NCBI RefSeq assembly: GCF_027580225.2
Contig: NC_073358.2
Span: 24,144,501 to 24,208,500 of the forward strand
Origin: Misgurnus anguillicaudatus
Lineage: Eukaryota; Chordata; Actinopteri; Cypriniformes; Cobitidae
Direction of reading: 5' to 3'
Length of the DNA stretch: 64,000 nucleotides
The notes under the pieces are model-generated. The model did no database searches and was not told the DNA's origin. It worked only from the letters and a program-made list of their open reading frames with translations. The position numbers and the translations under genes were made by a program. Below are positions 1 through 14,200 of this stretch, piece after piece. The stretch's first letter is position 1; the number at the start of each line of letters is the position of its first letter.

Positions 1-90
1 ATTACAATTAAAACAAAACTACGACATCCTTAAACAGTTTACAAATGTATCCAAAACAACTAAATGAAAGCATGTTGTCAAATAACAACG

Positions 91-96
91 TTTATT
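91..96 (-). terminator. cfap251 polyadenylation signal (AATAAA)
   Basis: The plus strand reads TTTATT, so the minus strand has a canonical AATAAA 177 bases beyond the cfap251 stop codon. No other hexamer lies closer. A 3'UTR of roughly 200 bases is inferred; the cleavage site is probably at the left edge of the window. Confidence 0.6.
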
Positions 97-272
97 ATCA
101 ACGCATATGACTTGCTTTCCTCGTAACAGAGTGAGTTTCTAAAAACTAAACAAAAGTGCAAACGTGAATTTATGCTGAAACAACAGCCAGTAATCACACA
201 AAACATTGTTTCACTACACAAGCTTTAAACAATACAGTTCAATGCACTTTAAAACTTTAGTTGAAACTATTA

Positions 273-2226
273 TTATGTATCATCTTGAGGAAGCTCTTGG
301 GTCGCAGTAGAAAAGCCCAGGATATCTGTAGCAAATGTCTCCATGTTGATTTCAGAGGGTAGCACATTCTCCAACACCGATTCTGATGCATCTATTACAA
401 AAACAAGTGCCTTCATGTTAACACACTGCTACAATTTGCAACTCACTGTGTATTTTAGCTAAATCATGCAGTTCACAGGGAAAGCACTGCATCTGTAATC
501 ATGTACCATGGAGGACTACAAGAGTCATGCAAAATCTAGTAAAGAACTTCAATATTTAATAACTACCTGGACAATAAAAATAGCAATTAATAGATTTGTT
601 TAAGAATTAATTAATTAATCTATAAATACATACAAAGTTACAAAAAAATTATGTAACATTTTATTTAGGCAATAAAAAGTGAGATTATAAAATAATGTAG
701 AAATGAAATATTTATCCATTAATAAATAGTTCAAATTAATATAACAATTTACAAAAACAACAAAAAACACATCATAAATTGCATTTACAAATTCTTAATT
801 AAATAATATAATTTCAAAATGCCCTTTTGAATGCCTAGTTTAGACCTGTATTTGTGGTTCAATGTATGGATCCAGTTGTTTATTTCTCTTTATAAATCGC
901 TTTTAAAATACATTTTAAAATTCCATTATTTAATTGGGAATTTGTAAATGCAGTTTTGAATGATGAACTTATTGAGTGTTTTATGTTCTTTTTGTAAATT
1001 GTTATATTCATTTGAACTCTTTGTTAATGGATCAATATTTCATTTCTACATAATTTTATAATCTCACTTTTTATTGCCTTACATAATGATTTTTTTGTAA
1101 CTTTGTCTATTTATTTATTTATAGATTAATTAATGAATTTTTAAACAAATCCACTAATTGCTATTTTTATTGTACAGGTAGTTACCAAATAATAATAAAG
1201 TTCTTTATTACATTTTGCATGACTCTTGTAGTTCTCCATAATCAAGATGGTATCACCTAAAACTACTTAAAGAACATGATACCGAATTTCCAAAATATTT
1301 ACAAAAGTACTTGAGAAATAAAAAAAGGTAGGTAAAAGGACTTTCACATACCTGTGCAACCTTCTGAGCTAAAACCTAGAAGAGTAGTAAAGCATTCAGC
1401 CAACTCATCTTCTGTCATATGTTCACCTGAAATGTGACATGTACTTTTATTCATACAATAAATAATTTGTGGAAAAAAGTGCACAAAAATATTTAAATAT
1501 AGCACTGTCAAGATAGTTTCATAAAAACATCCAGGATTAGCTTTGTGTTATAAATGCTCAAGTGGGACAATACAGAAGAATTATAAAGTATGTTTGCCCT
1601 TAAGATCTTTGTGCATAATGCATTGAGTGCCACATGATAAATTGCCATTTGTGAGCTTCTTTAAATGGTTTTATTTAATTTTCATAATTCTTGTCCATGT
1701 GTTTTACATGCAATTTATCGCATCAGTGAAGTTGAAAAAGGTTTTTACCTCTAGCCTGTAGTAACTCCAGCAGTTCATCTCTGGCAATGGTATATCTGCC
1801 CCCCTCATCTGGCCTTCCAAGCACCTGGAAGGCATTGCACAGCTCCTGTATTGAAATGCCAGAGGCAGGCCGGTGGTTGACATAGAGCTTAATGAAGTCC
1901 TCCAGGTCAATGTCCGTCACATAATTTCTGGTCTCGGCATAGCGGCTGAACTTCACTTCGTTCTGCATGTCCTCCAGCTTCAGGAAAATGTTGACAAAAA
2001 TATTTTTGTAAATCATAAGTGTTAGTCAATCTATCAATGACAGATGCTAGAATAAATTTGTAATGGTAAAATGATGTTGTACCTCCTGCTCTGTGGGATA
2101 AAAGCTAAGCACTCTCATTAGCACGGGTATGTCAGATAGGGGGACGCGTGTGGACACGAGCCGTGTTTCCATAGTGTTGAGGTCCTGGTTCCGTAACTGA
2201 CAGTAGTAAAAATATTCCTCCATTTC
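273..2226 (-). other. cfap251: cfap251 C-terminal helical region (exons 17-20)
   Basis: Residues about 780-967 follow the propellers. They begin with an acidic, tyrosine-rich segment ([12 protein letters not shown]), contain helical stretches such as [13 protein letters not shown] and [18 protein letters not shown], and end at ELPQDDT. The segment is well conserved with human WDR66, in which this part follows the WD domain and is thought to contact other spoke-base proteins. No complete calcium-binding loop is visible. Confidence 0.75.
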
Positions 2227-5200
2227 CTAATTAAAAAAAACATAAGATTTGCCATGATGATGGAAGGACTGGTAACATTTAAACAGTTTTAATTAAAGTG
2301 GTAAAAAGCTTTAATGATAAAGACAACATTGGTGGCTTGTGACCTCCTTTCAGAGGAGGTACGAATGCGAAACTCGTGAAAACATCGCCATGTGTGTGGA
2401 TCGTCGTGTCAAAATATGTGTTCTGTGCGTCATGTGCATTGCGTGTCATGTCAAAATACATGCCCGCTACAGACGCCTCACAAGGGTTTATGATAAAAGA
2501 GACGCTCGAGTTTGCTAGATACACCGTAAATCCCATGTGTAGTTATAGTTTATTGTTAAAGCGTAACTAAACCCCTGTTCAGAGCCTGACTCCACCCACT
2601 GGCAATATTTGAAAAATGCAAGAAAAGTGGGCAGATCCCTTCGGAGATAGAGGGGACGAACTAAGCTCGTACCAAGCGTGTGGTGAGATCGTAACAAGGG
2701 TGTGGTGAGCCCGAACCTGCTTATGTCACGAGTTATTTTATGGACCCAACATCCAATAGGAAAATTCAACTGCAGTAGCCATCGTTCAACCTGAAGAGGG
2801 CAGCACTCAGACGTTTTTACACCATATATTGTAGTATTGAAACAATTTATATCCAAATGTCAAAACTTACTAAAATCAATGAACAGCACTAATAAAGCAC
2901 CATTCTTACAGATCATTAACTAAAAAAAGTTGGTTTAGGGTTTAGTTACTCTTTAAGTAAGTGTCCTATGAGACCTGACCGCCTCCTTTATCATGAACCG
3001 TTTCGACGCGTATGCAGCAGACACATATTTTGACATGACACGCAATGCATATTGATACCCATGATGCACCAAACACATATTTTGTTTATTGTCTCCTCCA
3101 CAGAAAGGCACATCTTTAAAAATATTGTTATAGTTTAATTTAAGTTTCAATTAATTACTGTTTGACTCACATACAGTTCAGTGTATTCATCAAAAAATTA
3201 AATAACATTAAAACAAGGAAAGCTCAAACCTTGAAAAGCTGTCCATCTCTCCCTCCCTCCAGAAGATTGTAAAAGGGAACCATGTCTTTACCCCCTAGAG
3301 CAGCTGATGCCTCCAGTGATCTAGATAGGTCATTTTGAAAATTAGTGCAAAGCAAAAAATTATGGATTTACAATGGTACATAATACACTGATGTATATAA
3401 TGTGTATACATTATACACAAGGAGAGTAGTTTTGTATAAAATTTAGGGTGGAAAGAGCTAGCAAAAAAATAAACAAAATAATGACTATTTTGCAAAATGG
3501 TCCAGAAGCACTTCCTGTTGTTTTTAAGTTTTTTAGTTTACATTTATTTTACATTTTTATTCAGTTCTAATATTTCTGTTGGTTGTATTTTGTTCTAATA
3601 TTAATTAATATTAATATTTGGTTCAGTATTAAAAAACTTAAACAGGAAGTGCTTCTGGTCCAGTGTTAACATCTTGCAAAATGGTCTATAGGGCAGATGC
3701 CTTTAAAGGGAACATTTCACAAAACCTTGTGTCAAATGTCAAATAAATCTTTGGTGTCCCAACAGTATGTATGTGACATCTAACTCAAAATATTATATCG
3801 TCGCTGTCCGATGAAAACCACGTATGTCCATTTTGCCGATTTTGAGATTTTTCGACGGATTGAATGTCCAGGTTCATTTCCGTATACAGTATGGTTCACA
3901 TACCTAAATGGCGAATGAAAAGTTGTGAAATCATTTCATCTGATTTTCACGTATATCCATTTGGTGTCAAAGCTGTAAATCACGCCGCGTATCTCCCGCC
4001 CTGTGGAAGCATCTCGCCGGTCTTGTGAAGTTTCATTGAAGCTCAGCACTAGATAGCCGAATAAACATAGCCTGGTGAGACAATGACTTTCCTTCATCGA
4101 GGTAAACATTTCCCCCCTGACGCCAGACGTACGTCTAGGAGTGACAAAATTACGGTAGGACTGTGCAAACTGTCTAGCATTACCATGTCAGTGTATTGAT
4201 TCATTGTCCCTTCATAGTTTGCAAGAGACATTTAATACATTTATAATTAATATTAAATAAACTAAGCGTATTTAATTAACTAAGACGTAGGCTATTTAAT
4301 AAACTGAGCGTATTCATCTGTCAATATGAAACACGACTTGGCCATTCTAATTAATGATCGGAAGAACGCGTATCGACCACCGTTACTGTAAAATATGCAC
4401 GTATGTCCATTTAAAGGCGGAGTCCACGATGTTTGAAAAACGCTTTGGAAAAGGAGACGGGCCGACTACCAAAACACACTTATAGCCAATCAAATCAAAT
4501 CAAATGCCGGGTTGCGTATGTGTGGGGCGGGTCTATCAACAGAAGGTCCAGATTCTATTGGGGTAGGGGCGTGTTTGTTTAGGTGATTTCAAATATCAAC
4601 ATTGGCTTTCAAACATCATGGACTCCGCCTTTAAACTCAATTTTGGTCAAATGTGGATTATATCATTACACTGGCAAGAATATGGTTACATGTAAAGATG
4701 CCGTACCAAGTATGACAACGCTACATTTAAAGGTGCAGTGTGTAACATTTAGAAGGATCTCTTGACAGAAATGCAAAATAATATATAAAACTAAATTATT
4801 AGAGGTGTGTAAAGACTTTTCATAATGATCGTTATGTGTTTATTGCCTTAGAATGAGACGTTTTATCAACATACACAGAGGGTCCCCTTACATGGAAGCC
4901 GCCATGTTTCTACAGAAGCCCTTAACGGACAAACTTTTTTACTAAGTTGTCTCCAACTATGACATGTTTGTCCGGTGGCGGCTACTGTAGCTTCTCTATG
5001 TGTTTCAAAAGCAAGAGGTGAGCACTGGACTGAGCCGTTGGTTGCAATTCACAACTTCACCACTAGATGCCGCTAAAATTTACACACTGCACCTTTAACT
5101 GCTTTTGAAATACTGTGTTTTTTTTCACTTTCTGAAAAGTAACCGTTTTGGACATACGTGAGTTTCATCGGGCAGCGGCGATATAGATAATTTATTATAG

Positions 5201-8200
5201 CATGTTAAACTAGCCACTGTGTAGGTGGGAGCAAAAATGTGCCATTTTGTGTGTGTCCTTTTAAATGCAAATGAGATGATCTCTGCTCTAAATGGCGGTC
5301 CCATGGTTGGATAGTGCAAATTAAGGGGTGGTATTTTCCCCTTCTGTCATCACAAAGGGAGCTAAATTTCAATTACTTATTTTTTCACATGCTTGCAGAG
5401 AATGGTTTACCAAAACTAAGTTATGGGTCAATCTTTTTCGCATTTTCTAGGTTGATGGAAGCACTGGGGACCCAATTATAGCACTTAAACATGGAAAAGG
5501 TTAGATTTTCATGATATGTCCCCTTTAAAGAATTTTTTTGTATAAATGGTTTTAAAAAGTTAATAGGGACGCATGTTTTCCCAACTTACGATAAATTCAG
5601 CTCCCACGAAAAAACTGTGCAGTCTGGTCCTCCTGCAGTGAAAGCATATCTTCCATCATAAGAGCAGGCCATAGCAGAGACACCTGTTGAGTGACAGATA
5701 CTTGCAAATGACTTGTAGGGGTTTCCATCCAGAGGCAGAATCTGAATCCCAATCTGCATCAATGAAAGACAATAATACTGAAACGGGGAGCTTTAATTGC
5801 CAATAACGTAGCGTAATTGCAAAGTGACCGTTACAAACATAATTAAAGATGTAAGAAATAAAGAAGAATTTGTATTACTAAATGTATGGTTTGGTAGTTG
5901 GCTTAAAATGCATTATACCTTGTCTTGTGTAAGATATGCCATGTAACGAGAATTAGGGTCCCCATCCTTAGATGCAGGTAGCATGGCCATCTTTTTTACT
6001 GGAGAACCATAGGAAGGACCAAGGAGTGTTTTTCTGCACAGACAAAATATTTTTAAAGACTAGAAATGGGATCCCCTGAGATTACAATTGAGGTGTTCAG
6101 ATGCCAAACCCTCCAAGTGCATCTGACATGGTTTTTTATGTAAATGAGCATTTTTTTTATCAAGCTCTTATTTATAAGTTCAGTAAATTCACTTTAATGC
6201 CAATAAAACGGTTATTAGTGATTAATTAGAATGCATTATTTTCACTATAGGGTTTCAAACCCTCTAAGTGCATGCAAGCTTTTTTGGCAAAAACCTTGCC
6301 TTCTTTTTGTAGAGACAGAACTGCTTTACATTTAGATTTGTTTCACTGACACGAATAACTGAATACATAGCATTTATAATTAATTATGATAATGTTTAAA
6401 TTAAATTTAAGAGTTAATCTCACTTTTATTATTGGTTTTTATTTGGTGTATTTTATACATGTATAAAAGAAATATTTTTATTTATATATCAATATATGTC
6501 ATTCATTACTAAAATTAAAACTAATGAAACAAGAGTTTTCTTTCTATTTGATTAAGGACAATTTCATTGTTTGAAGTTTTGGGAGACTTGCAAATCCTTT
6601 GGTAAAAATATATTCCATAACCATTTTTCTTGCCTATAGGAAAAATGTTTTTGCTTGGGTATTGTGAAAACATAATTCCGGATTCATGTTTGCTTTTGTT
6701 GTATCATGTAATGTATATTAAAAATATTGTATATACACTTGTGTATTATTTTATATACACTTTTTGCAAACCTGCACATTTTCGAGGTAGAATTAAAGAG
6801 CTTCATCTTATACAAATTGGAAGCTGTAAGGAGGAATTGCTCAGGTGTCAGCTGAGGATACCACGCCATGCAGGTGGGCACAGCACTCTGCTCGATCCGA
6901 TCAGAACTCAAAATGACCAAGTCATTTTCCCCACTGTTCAGAAGATCATACTCTACCTATTTAAAACACAGTTTAGATTGTTTTAAGTAGGTTTTAAACT
7001 AACAACTTAGAAAACATACATGTCATCTAGATCCGAGACATTTTCAACCATCAAACCTTCCACATTTCATAAAAAGCAAGCACATAATTTCTCATATTAA
7101 GAACAGAGGAACTGACCAGCATGCAATCCATTCCAAGGGAGAAGAGACGAGGTTGATTGCTATCTAAATCCACTCCAAACAACAGGTCCTGAATAGGTTT
7201 GTAATGAGAGTGGTGTCTTCCCTGGTACTTCCAAATCTCTTTGGTTCCCTGCTTATAACGGCGAAGCAATGTCACAGCCTTTCCAGTGTCCTAAAATAAT
7301 CCAAAATTGAGCTGTAGTTGGATGGTCAACCTGGACGTTAGCGGGACAGTGGGTTCTCTCTCCAGAAATCCCATTAATTTTTCCCATAGACTTTGGATTA
7401 TCGCAAAAATAAGCTCTGCGTTTAACATTAGTTTATGACACTTACAATTTTACAACAAGATAATCTTCATAGATAAACACAACTTTTACGGAATTTGAAG
7501 TCTAAATTAGTTTTTTTTATTTCTAGTAAACACATTTCTATAAAAGCGTTTTTATTAGGGAAGTTTAAAGGTGCAGTGTGTAAAGTTTAGCAGCATCTAG
7601 TGGTGAGGTTGTGAATTGCAACCAAAGGCTCAGTCCACTGCTCACCCCTAGCTTTTGAAACACATAGAGAAGATACTGTAGCCACCATCAGACAAACAGG
7701 TCATCGTCGGAGACAACTTAGTAAAAAACGTTTGTCCGTTAAGTGCTTCTGTAGAAACATGGCAGCCCAAAATGGCGACTTCCATGTAAGGGGACCCTCA
7801 GTGTATGTAGATAAAAACATCTCATTATAATGTAATAAACACATAATTGTTAATTATGAAAGGTCTTTATACACCCCTGATGATCTAGTTTTGTATATTA
7901 TTTTGCATTTCTGTCAAGAGATCCTTCGAAAAATTACACACTGTACCTTTAAAGAGTAACTGTGGAGTACAGTTTTATAGTACTGTAGTCATAAAGATTG
8001 AGATTTGTGACTTAATAAACTGTTAGAACACTTATTTTTAATGAATTCAAACACATATAAAGCTCCTAACCGCAGCTGCCAGATACAGTGAGTCCTGGGA
8101 GAAGGTGAGATGGGTTATTCCATCCTGACTGTACTGCAAATACTGTTCACCATCACTTTGAAGGGTACAGGCATCAAGAATCTGCAAAGCCCCACTGGCA

Positions 8201-11200
8201 AATCCCACTCCCAAATAAAAACCTAAAAACAAAAATTTATGATAAACCACGCAAACACATTGTATTACACCAAATATACAAAATATTGTTTTTTTAGCAA
8301 CCGAATAGGGGTTTTAAATCTTAAAATTAGTCAGTGGGCTTAAGGTAAACTACTACAATTTTTGTTAATTTTTCAGATATATTTTTATCAAAAGTTTGGG
8401 AAAAAACACCTCTCAATGTCATCTTGTGATCTTTTGTAGCTTACCTTGTGGATCATATGTAATACACTGGATCTCCTTGTGGGGCTGGAAGACTTGGCTG
8501 CAGACAGCCTCTTTACGCTCATAATCCCAAACCTTAACAGTGCCACTGTGGCTGCCCATAGCTACTAGTGGTTGTTTGGGGTGGCAGGCGACTGCTTCCA
8601 GACGTTCTGCATGTTCCTTCAATAGAGTTTGTAGAGTATTTTTCTGTACATTCACATGTACTACAGTTGAATGGGTTGTACAAAGCACAAAATTTCTGTA
8701 AATGAAAGAGAGATGCAGTAATTTACTGTAGTATTGCAACTTGAAATGTAATGGTGGAGGGTCTCTAAATCCCTGCCTCTCACTGTTGGAATAACTGTTT
8801 GTTTTGAAACAGATGGCTCCATCCTATCTAGAAGCACTGCACTCTTGTTAGCAGTTTAAGGCTTTAAGTGTGGACTTGAAATGAATTTCAAATTTTTTGC
8901 ATGTCACATAATTCTTATCATAAAAACATGAGAACTTTTTTGAAAGTCGATTTGGTGGCAAAGCATTAAAGGGACATTCCACTTTGTTTGAAAATATGCT
9001 CATTTTCCAGCTCCCCTAGAGTTAAACATTTAATTTTTATCATTTTGGAATCCATTCAGCTTATCTCTGGGTCTGGCGGTGCCACTTTTAGCATAACTTA
9101 GCATAATAACTTGAATCTAATTAGACCATAAACATCGCGCTAAAAATAACCAAAGAGTTTCGAATATTTTCCTATTTAAAACTTAACTTTTCTGTAGTTA
9201 CATTGTGTACTAAGAACAATGGAAAATGAAAGTTGCGATTTTCTAGGCAGATATGGCTATATTCTGGCGTAATAATCAGGGACTTTGCTGCTATAACATG
9301 GCTGCAGGAGGCATAGTGATATTACCCACTGACCGAAAATAGTCCCCTTGGTTACTTTCAATAGCAGGGGACTATTTTCAGGCACTGCGTAATATCTTTG
9401 CGCATGCTGCAGCCATGTTACAGCATCAAAGTCCTTGATTATTACGCCAGAATGAAAGTATAGTTCCTAGCCATATCTGCCTAGAAAATTGCAACTTTTA
9501 CTTTTCCATCGGTCTTAGTACACGATGTAACTACAGAAGAGTCAAGTTTTAAATAGGATAAATATCGAAAATCTTTGTTTATTTTTTAGCGCAATGCTAA
9601 TGGTCTAATTACTTTCAATGGATTATGCTAAGCTATGCTAAAAGTGGTACCGCCAGACCCGGAGATCGGCTGAATGGATTCCAAAACAGTAAATGGACAA
9701 TGAGCATATTTTCAAATAAAGTGTCCCTTTAAATAAAGGAAAAGTTTCTTGGAAACAGATTTTCTGCCACACATAATCCTCCACATATCAGCTGAAACAA
9801 TAGTTCTAACCATCACATAAAATGTACTACACGTTTTAGGGCAATTTTCAGGGTTTAGATTAATCCAGAAATGGTCCTTAGTTATATTAGGACTTTTTTC
9901 TTTCTTTCTTTATTCTTGACGCTATTCCAGCATCTATCGCTATATGCATGGCAACTAGTTAATCCATACACAGGTTGGGGGAGGGACAATTTGGTATCTT
10001 CAATTCACCTAACTTGCATGTTTTTGGCCTGTGGCAAACTGACATAGGAAGAACATTCAAACTACACACAGTAAGCCCACGTGAACCGGCGACTTTCTTG
10101 GTGTAATGCAACAGTGCTACCCACTGAGCCACTGAGCTGCCCTATTAGCACATTTAAGTCGTTTTTACAAACATACCCTCCAAAAAAAATAAAAAAATAC
10201 TTGTGAGGATGTTAAGACAAAGCAATAATATATGTTAAGATGTCAATGCAAGTTGTTTTTAAATTAAGGCAGATGAAACATGCATTTTAGTCTGCGACTA
10301 GGATAAACCTTTTCCAGAAAACCGCCCCTTATTGTAATAAATTTAAGATTTTTCTTATACCAGCATTCTTTGCATGGTCTCTTACCTTATTACAAATGAT
10401 TTGGCATTCACTGTGCAGTCTTCCTGATAAGTTAGGCTGCTAGTGGAGGGTATTTCTTTAGAAAAGGAGATGGATCTGATAGGATCCAAATTAAATTCAC
10501 TGTACAAGCTGATGATCTTGAGATTTTCATCATAGAATTTGATGTGGCCATTCACATCACCAGTTACTATAAAACTATAAAACAACAAAAGCATATCAAC
10601 ATGTAAAATGCAACTTTTTAAATGCACTTTAACTACACAGATTATGCTTATTTTATTTGAAAAACAAAACACATATTTATTCACATACCTGTCAATCATA
10701 GTCAGTACAGTAATTCCTTTGTTCTGGAGAGGAATGATTTTGGTGGCTTTCTTTATACAAGAATCACTCTGCTTGTCCCAAAAAACGATATGCCCTTTTG
10801 AGGTGGCTGTTAAAACCCGCACGCCATCGCAGTGAAAGATGGACTGGCTCAGGGAGCCTAACACCACTTTAAATGTCTTAATGGGGACAGATTTGTAAGA
10901 GTTCAGTGAAAGCAGAGCAGACTATCACAAAAATTTAAATCAAACTAAAGTTCTTCAGCCAACCTTGTTAGAAATTTCCGGAGCCGAGTATTCCAGACAA
11001 TCCCTTTCCTAAGCAACAAATTGTATCATTATTTACAAAGCAAACATAACTAAAATAATAATCAATAGCAAACTCAATTTCATTCTTACAAAGTTTAGAT
11101 AAGTAATTCCTACCCATTTGTAGAAGAGAACGTGACTTGTGCTGTTGCTAAGCAATTGTGTGCTGTCAGATGGATGGAAACTGATTTGATTCTAAAAAAA

Positions 11201-14200
11201 AAACCAAAATGATTGATTTAAAGTTAAATGTATTCACAGTAGTTAACTAAAAAACAGATTTTTTTATTAAAAAGCATGATCAAATGTGAAATTCTGAATG
11301 ACAGTCGCTTATAAAATATTACAGCTATTACATCAATGTTCCGTAGTTTAACATACCTGACAACCATGTGTTGGGCTGATGTCAACTTGACATTGAGGAC
11401 TATCGCTTTCATCTGTCCAATCCCAAATACACACCCGCTGATGCAGATGAAACAGTACAGGATCAGTGAATAAGTAGCCACACTGGCCAGTGATAATAAC
11501 TTTCTGTGATTTATGTTATCATTACACCTAACATAAAAGTATGGTTCTATTAAAAGATAAGCAAACTCTCCCTAGGCCATCTGGCATCTTCTTAACTAGT
11601 GTGGCTAGATGCTGATGCACAGTGATGATATCTACACTGTGTGTATGTACAATAATGGTATAAATAATATGAAACGAAGAATAAGACATGAGCATAATCA
11701 CTACAGACTTAAAGCTGTGTGGTGTCTAACCTGAACTGTTCCAGCTCCAACAGTTACCAGATATTTTGAATCTTTTGATAATGCCAATGCCGAAACTCCA
11801 CCCTCGGGATGACAATCAAACAATGTGCGCACAGGAATTCTACAACACACATTAAGAGCTGTTAACCAGACAGGAACAGGTTTTAAATTAAGAATGCATT
11901 CAAGTACATGTTATTGTAAACGTCTAGACTAGATTGTCAAGCCCTTACTGTCAATTGTTAGTTAGGGCAGATAAATAAATCTATTTTAGCAATAATAAAA
12001 CAAACATATAACAGACAATCAAATACTCTACTACCCTGTGTATGAGTCCCATATGATAACAAGGCTCTCTTGGCCCATGTCAGCTGTCACAAGCCAACGT
12101 CTGTCCTCACTAGCACACAAACAGGTGATTGGACTGCAGTGGCCCTGCAGACACCAATAAAAAGTTAAACAAAATTAGGGTAATGTGGCAGGAACTTATT
12201 AGACATAACTTAAAAATTACAGATCAGAATTGAATTTCATACAAAAATCGCATTTTCATTAAAGGGGACATATCGTGAAAATCTGACTTTTTTCCACGTT
12301 TAAGTGCTATAATTGGGTCCCCAGTGCTTTTATCAACCTAGAAAATGTGAAAAAGATTAACCCAGTAACTTACTAACTTGGCAAATCATTCTCTGCAAGC
12401 ATGTGAAAAAATAGGTCATTGAAATTTGGCTCCTCTTGTGATGGTCAGAAGGGGATAATCTCGCCCCTTAACACTATCCAACCACGACACTACCATTTAG
12501 TGCAGAGATTAAAGGATTAGTCCATTTTCTTAAAAAAAATCCAGATAATTTACTCACCACCATGTCATCCAAAATGTTGATGCCTTTCTTTGTTCAGTCG
12601 AGAAGAAATTATGTTTTTTGAGGAAAACATTCCAGAATTTTTCTCATTTTAATACACTTTAATGGAACCCAACACGAAACCCATTTTTTTCAACGAAGTT
12701 TCAAAGGACTCTAAACAATCCCAAACGAGGCATAAGGGTCTTATCAAGCGAAACGATTGTCATTTTTGACAAGAAAAATAAATGCACTTTTAAACCACAA
12801 CTTCTTGTCTATCTCCGGTCCTGTGATGCGCCAGCGCGACCTCACGCAATACATCATCACATCAAGAGGTCATGGAGGACAAATGCGAAACTACGCCCCA
12901 GTGTTTACAAGTGTGGAGAAACAGGACCATTCCGACGTTGTTGTATGTCGAATGATAATAATTAATGTCTTTGTGTCAGTTTATTGTTTAACATGATCCT
13001 ATATGGTTTCATATATGTAACACGTGACCTTTCGACATCATTATGCAATTACGTGAGGTTGCGTGGGTGCATCACAGGACTGGAGATAGACGTGAAGTTG
13101 TGATTTAAAAGTGCAAAATTTTTTATTTTTCTTGTCAAAAATGACAATCTTTTTGCTAGATAAGACCCTTATGCCTCGTTTGGGATTGTTTAGAGTCCTT
13201 GAAACACTAAACATTGAAAAAAACTGTTAAGTGTTGGGTTCCATTAAAGTCCATTAAAATGAGAAAAATCCTGGAATGTTTTCCTCGAAAAACATAATTT
13301 CTTCTCGAATGAACAAAGAAAGACATCAACATTTTTTGGATGATGACATGGTGGTGAGTAAACTATTTAGATTTTTTTAAGAAAATGGACTAATCCTTTA
13401 ACTTTCTCTAACTTGCATTTAAAAGGACACACACCAAAAACAGCACATCTTTGCTCATATCTACAAAGTGGCAATTTTAACATGCCATAATGAATTATCT
13501 GTGGGATACTTTGAGCCAAAACTTCACATACGTACTCTGGGGACACCAAAGATTTATTTGACATCTTAAAAAAGTCTTGTGAAATGTCCCCTTTAATGTC
13601 ATTGTTTTATAAATGTAGTAGAACCAATAATTCATCATGTAAAATGCACACATTTAAAACTAAAACTAGTTATAAGATAAAGCAATATGTTTTAGGCTAT
13701 ACGTTAAACTTTTCTTTTGTGCACATCCTTAGTTTATATCAGATGATCCTCTTACTTGTAACAGATGCTGAGTATTGGAAGTGTGATCATACATGAGAGC
13801 AACATGAGCACAAACGTAGAGGATGACAAGCCTGTCTTCGTCCTGCAGACTGAGGACAGGTAAAGTTTGGTTAATCCCATATGCCCAATGAAGCACCTGT
13901 CCAAAGGTTAGAAACAAGTACAAAAAGAAAAACTTAGGTATAATAGGTACATTATGCATTTCACAACATTTATTGTTTTGTTTTTGTTCATGAATTGTGC
14001 ATATAACCTTAACTGTTATAACTTTTGATTTAAAAATATGTCACATTTACAGTTTTAGCTCTTAATTTATAAATCTGTGTGACAAAGGTTGCATTTACCA
14101 AAGGGTGAGATTTGGTTCTGGTCTCCTTGGGAATGACAGGCAATGATGTGGCCGTGTAAACGTGCGAATCCACAGTTTTCACTCCAAGAATAGTTTCTCC

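Larger units (their letters stand above)
3794..5186. mobile_element. Nested inverted-repeat element inside 3703-5528
   Basis: TATCGTCGCTGTCCGATGAA near 3796 is matched by an imperfect reverse complement near 5163-5185, and CACGTATGTCCATTTT near 3820 by a match near 5145. One end of a related copy, with GCGGTTTTGGAGATT and GATGGGACAGCGCCAATA, is at about 51297-51392. The ends are approximate. Confidence 0.6.
3703..5528. mobile_element. Composite TTAA element, family 1 (outer layer)
   Basis: The ends are TTAAAGGGAACATTTCAC and TATGTCCCCTTTAA. The same family, read in the opposite direction, is at 12259-13596. This copy has been enlarged by inner insertions at about 3794-5186, 4411-4634 and 4727-5098. 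It fills most of the intron between cfap251 exons 15 and 16. No transposase frame is visible. Confidence 0.75.
5590..12144 (-). other. cfap251: cfap251 WD-repeat beta-propeller region (exons 3-15)
   Basis: Thirteen exons (residues about 121-748) encode repeated beta-strand units ending in W/F-D-type motifs: VIIWD, VCIWDW, IVFWD, IKFYD, VKVWDY and FSWEL. They are separated by short turns with the GH/SxD spacing usual for WD40 blades. The order and spacing match what I recall of human WDR66. I infer two stacked propellers from the length (about 630 aa); blade boundaries cannot be set by eye. Confidence 0.8.

Noticed and set aside
6630..6986. 118-codon plus-strand open frame
   Set aside because: It lies antisense to cfap251 exon 13 and flanking intron, with no domain and an AT-driven composition.
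10382..10867. A single 161-residue protein spanning two cfap251 exons
   Set aside because: The reading runs through a genuine intron (10575-10688) with GT-AG borders. Splicing gives the WD-repeat match without the intronic residues.
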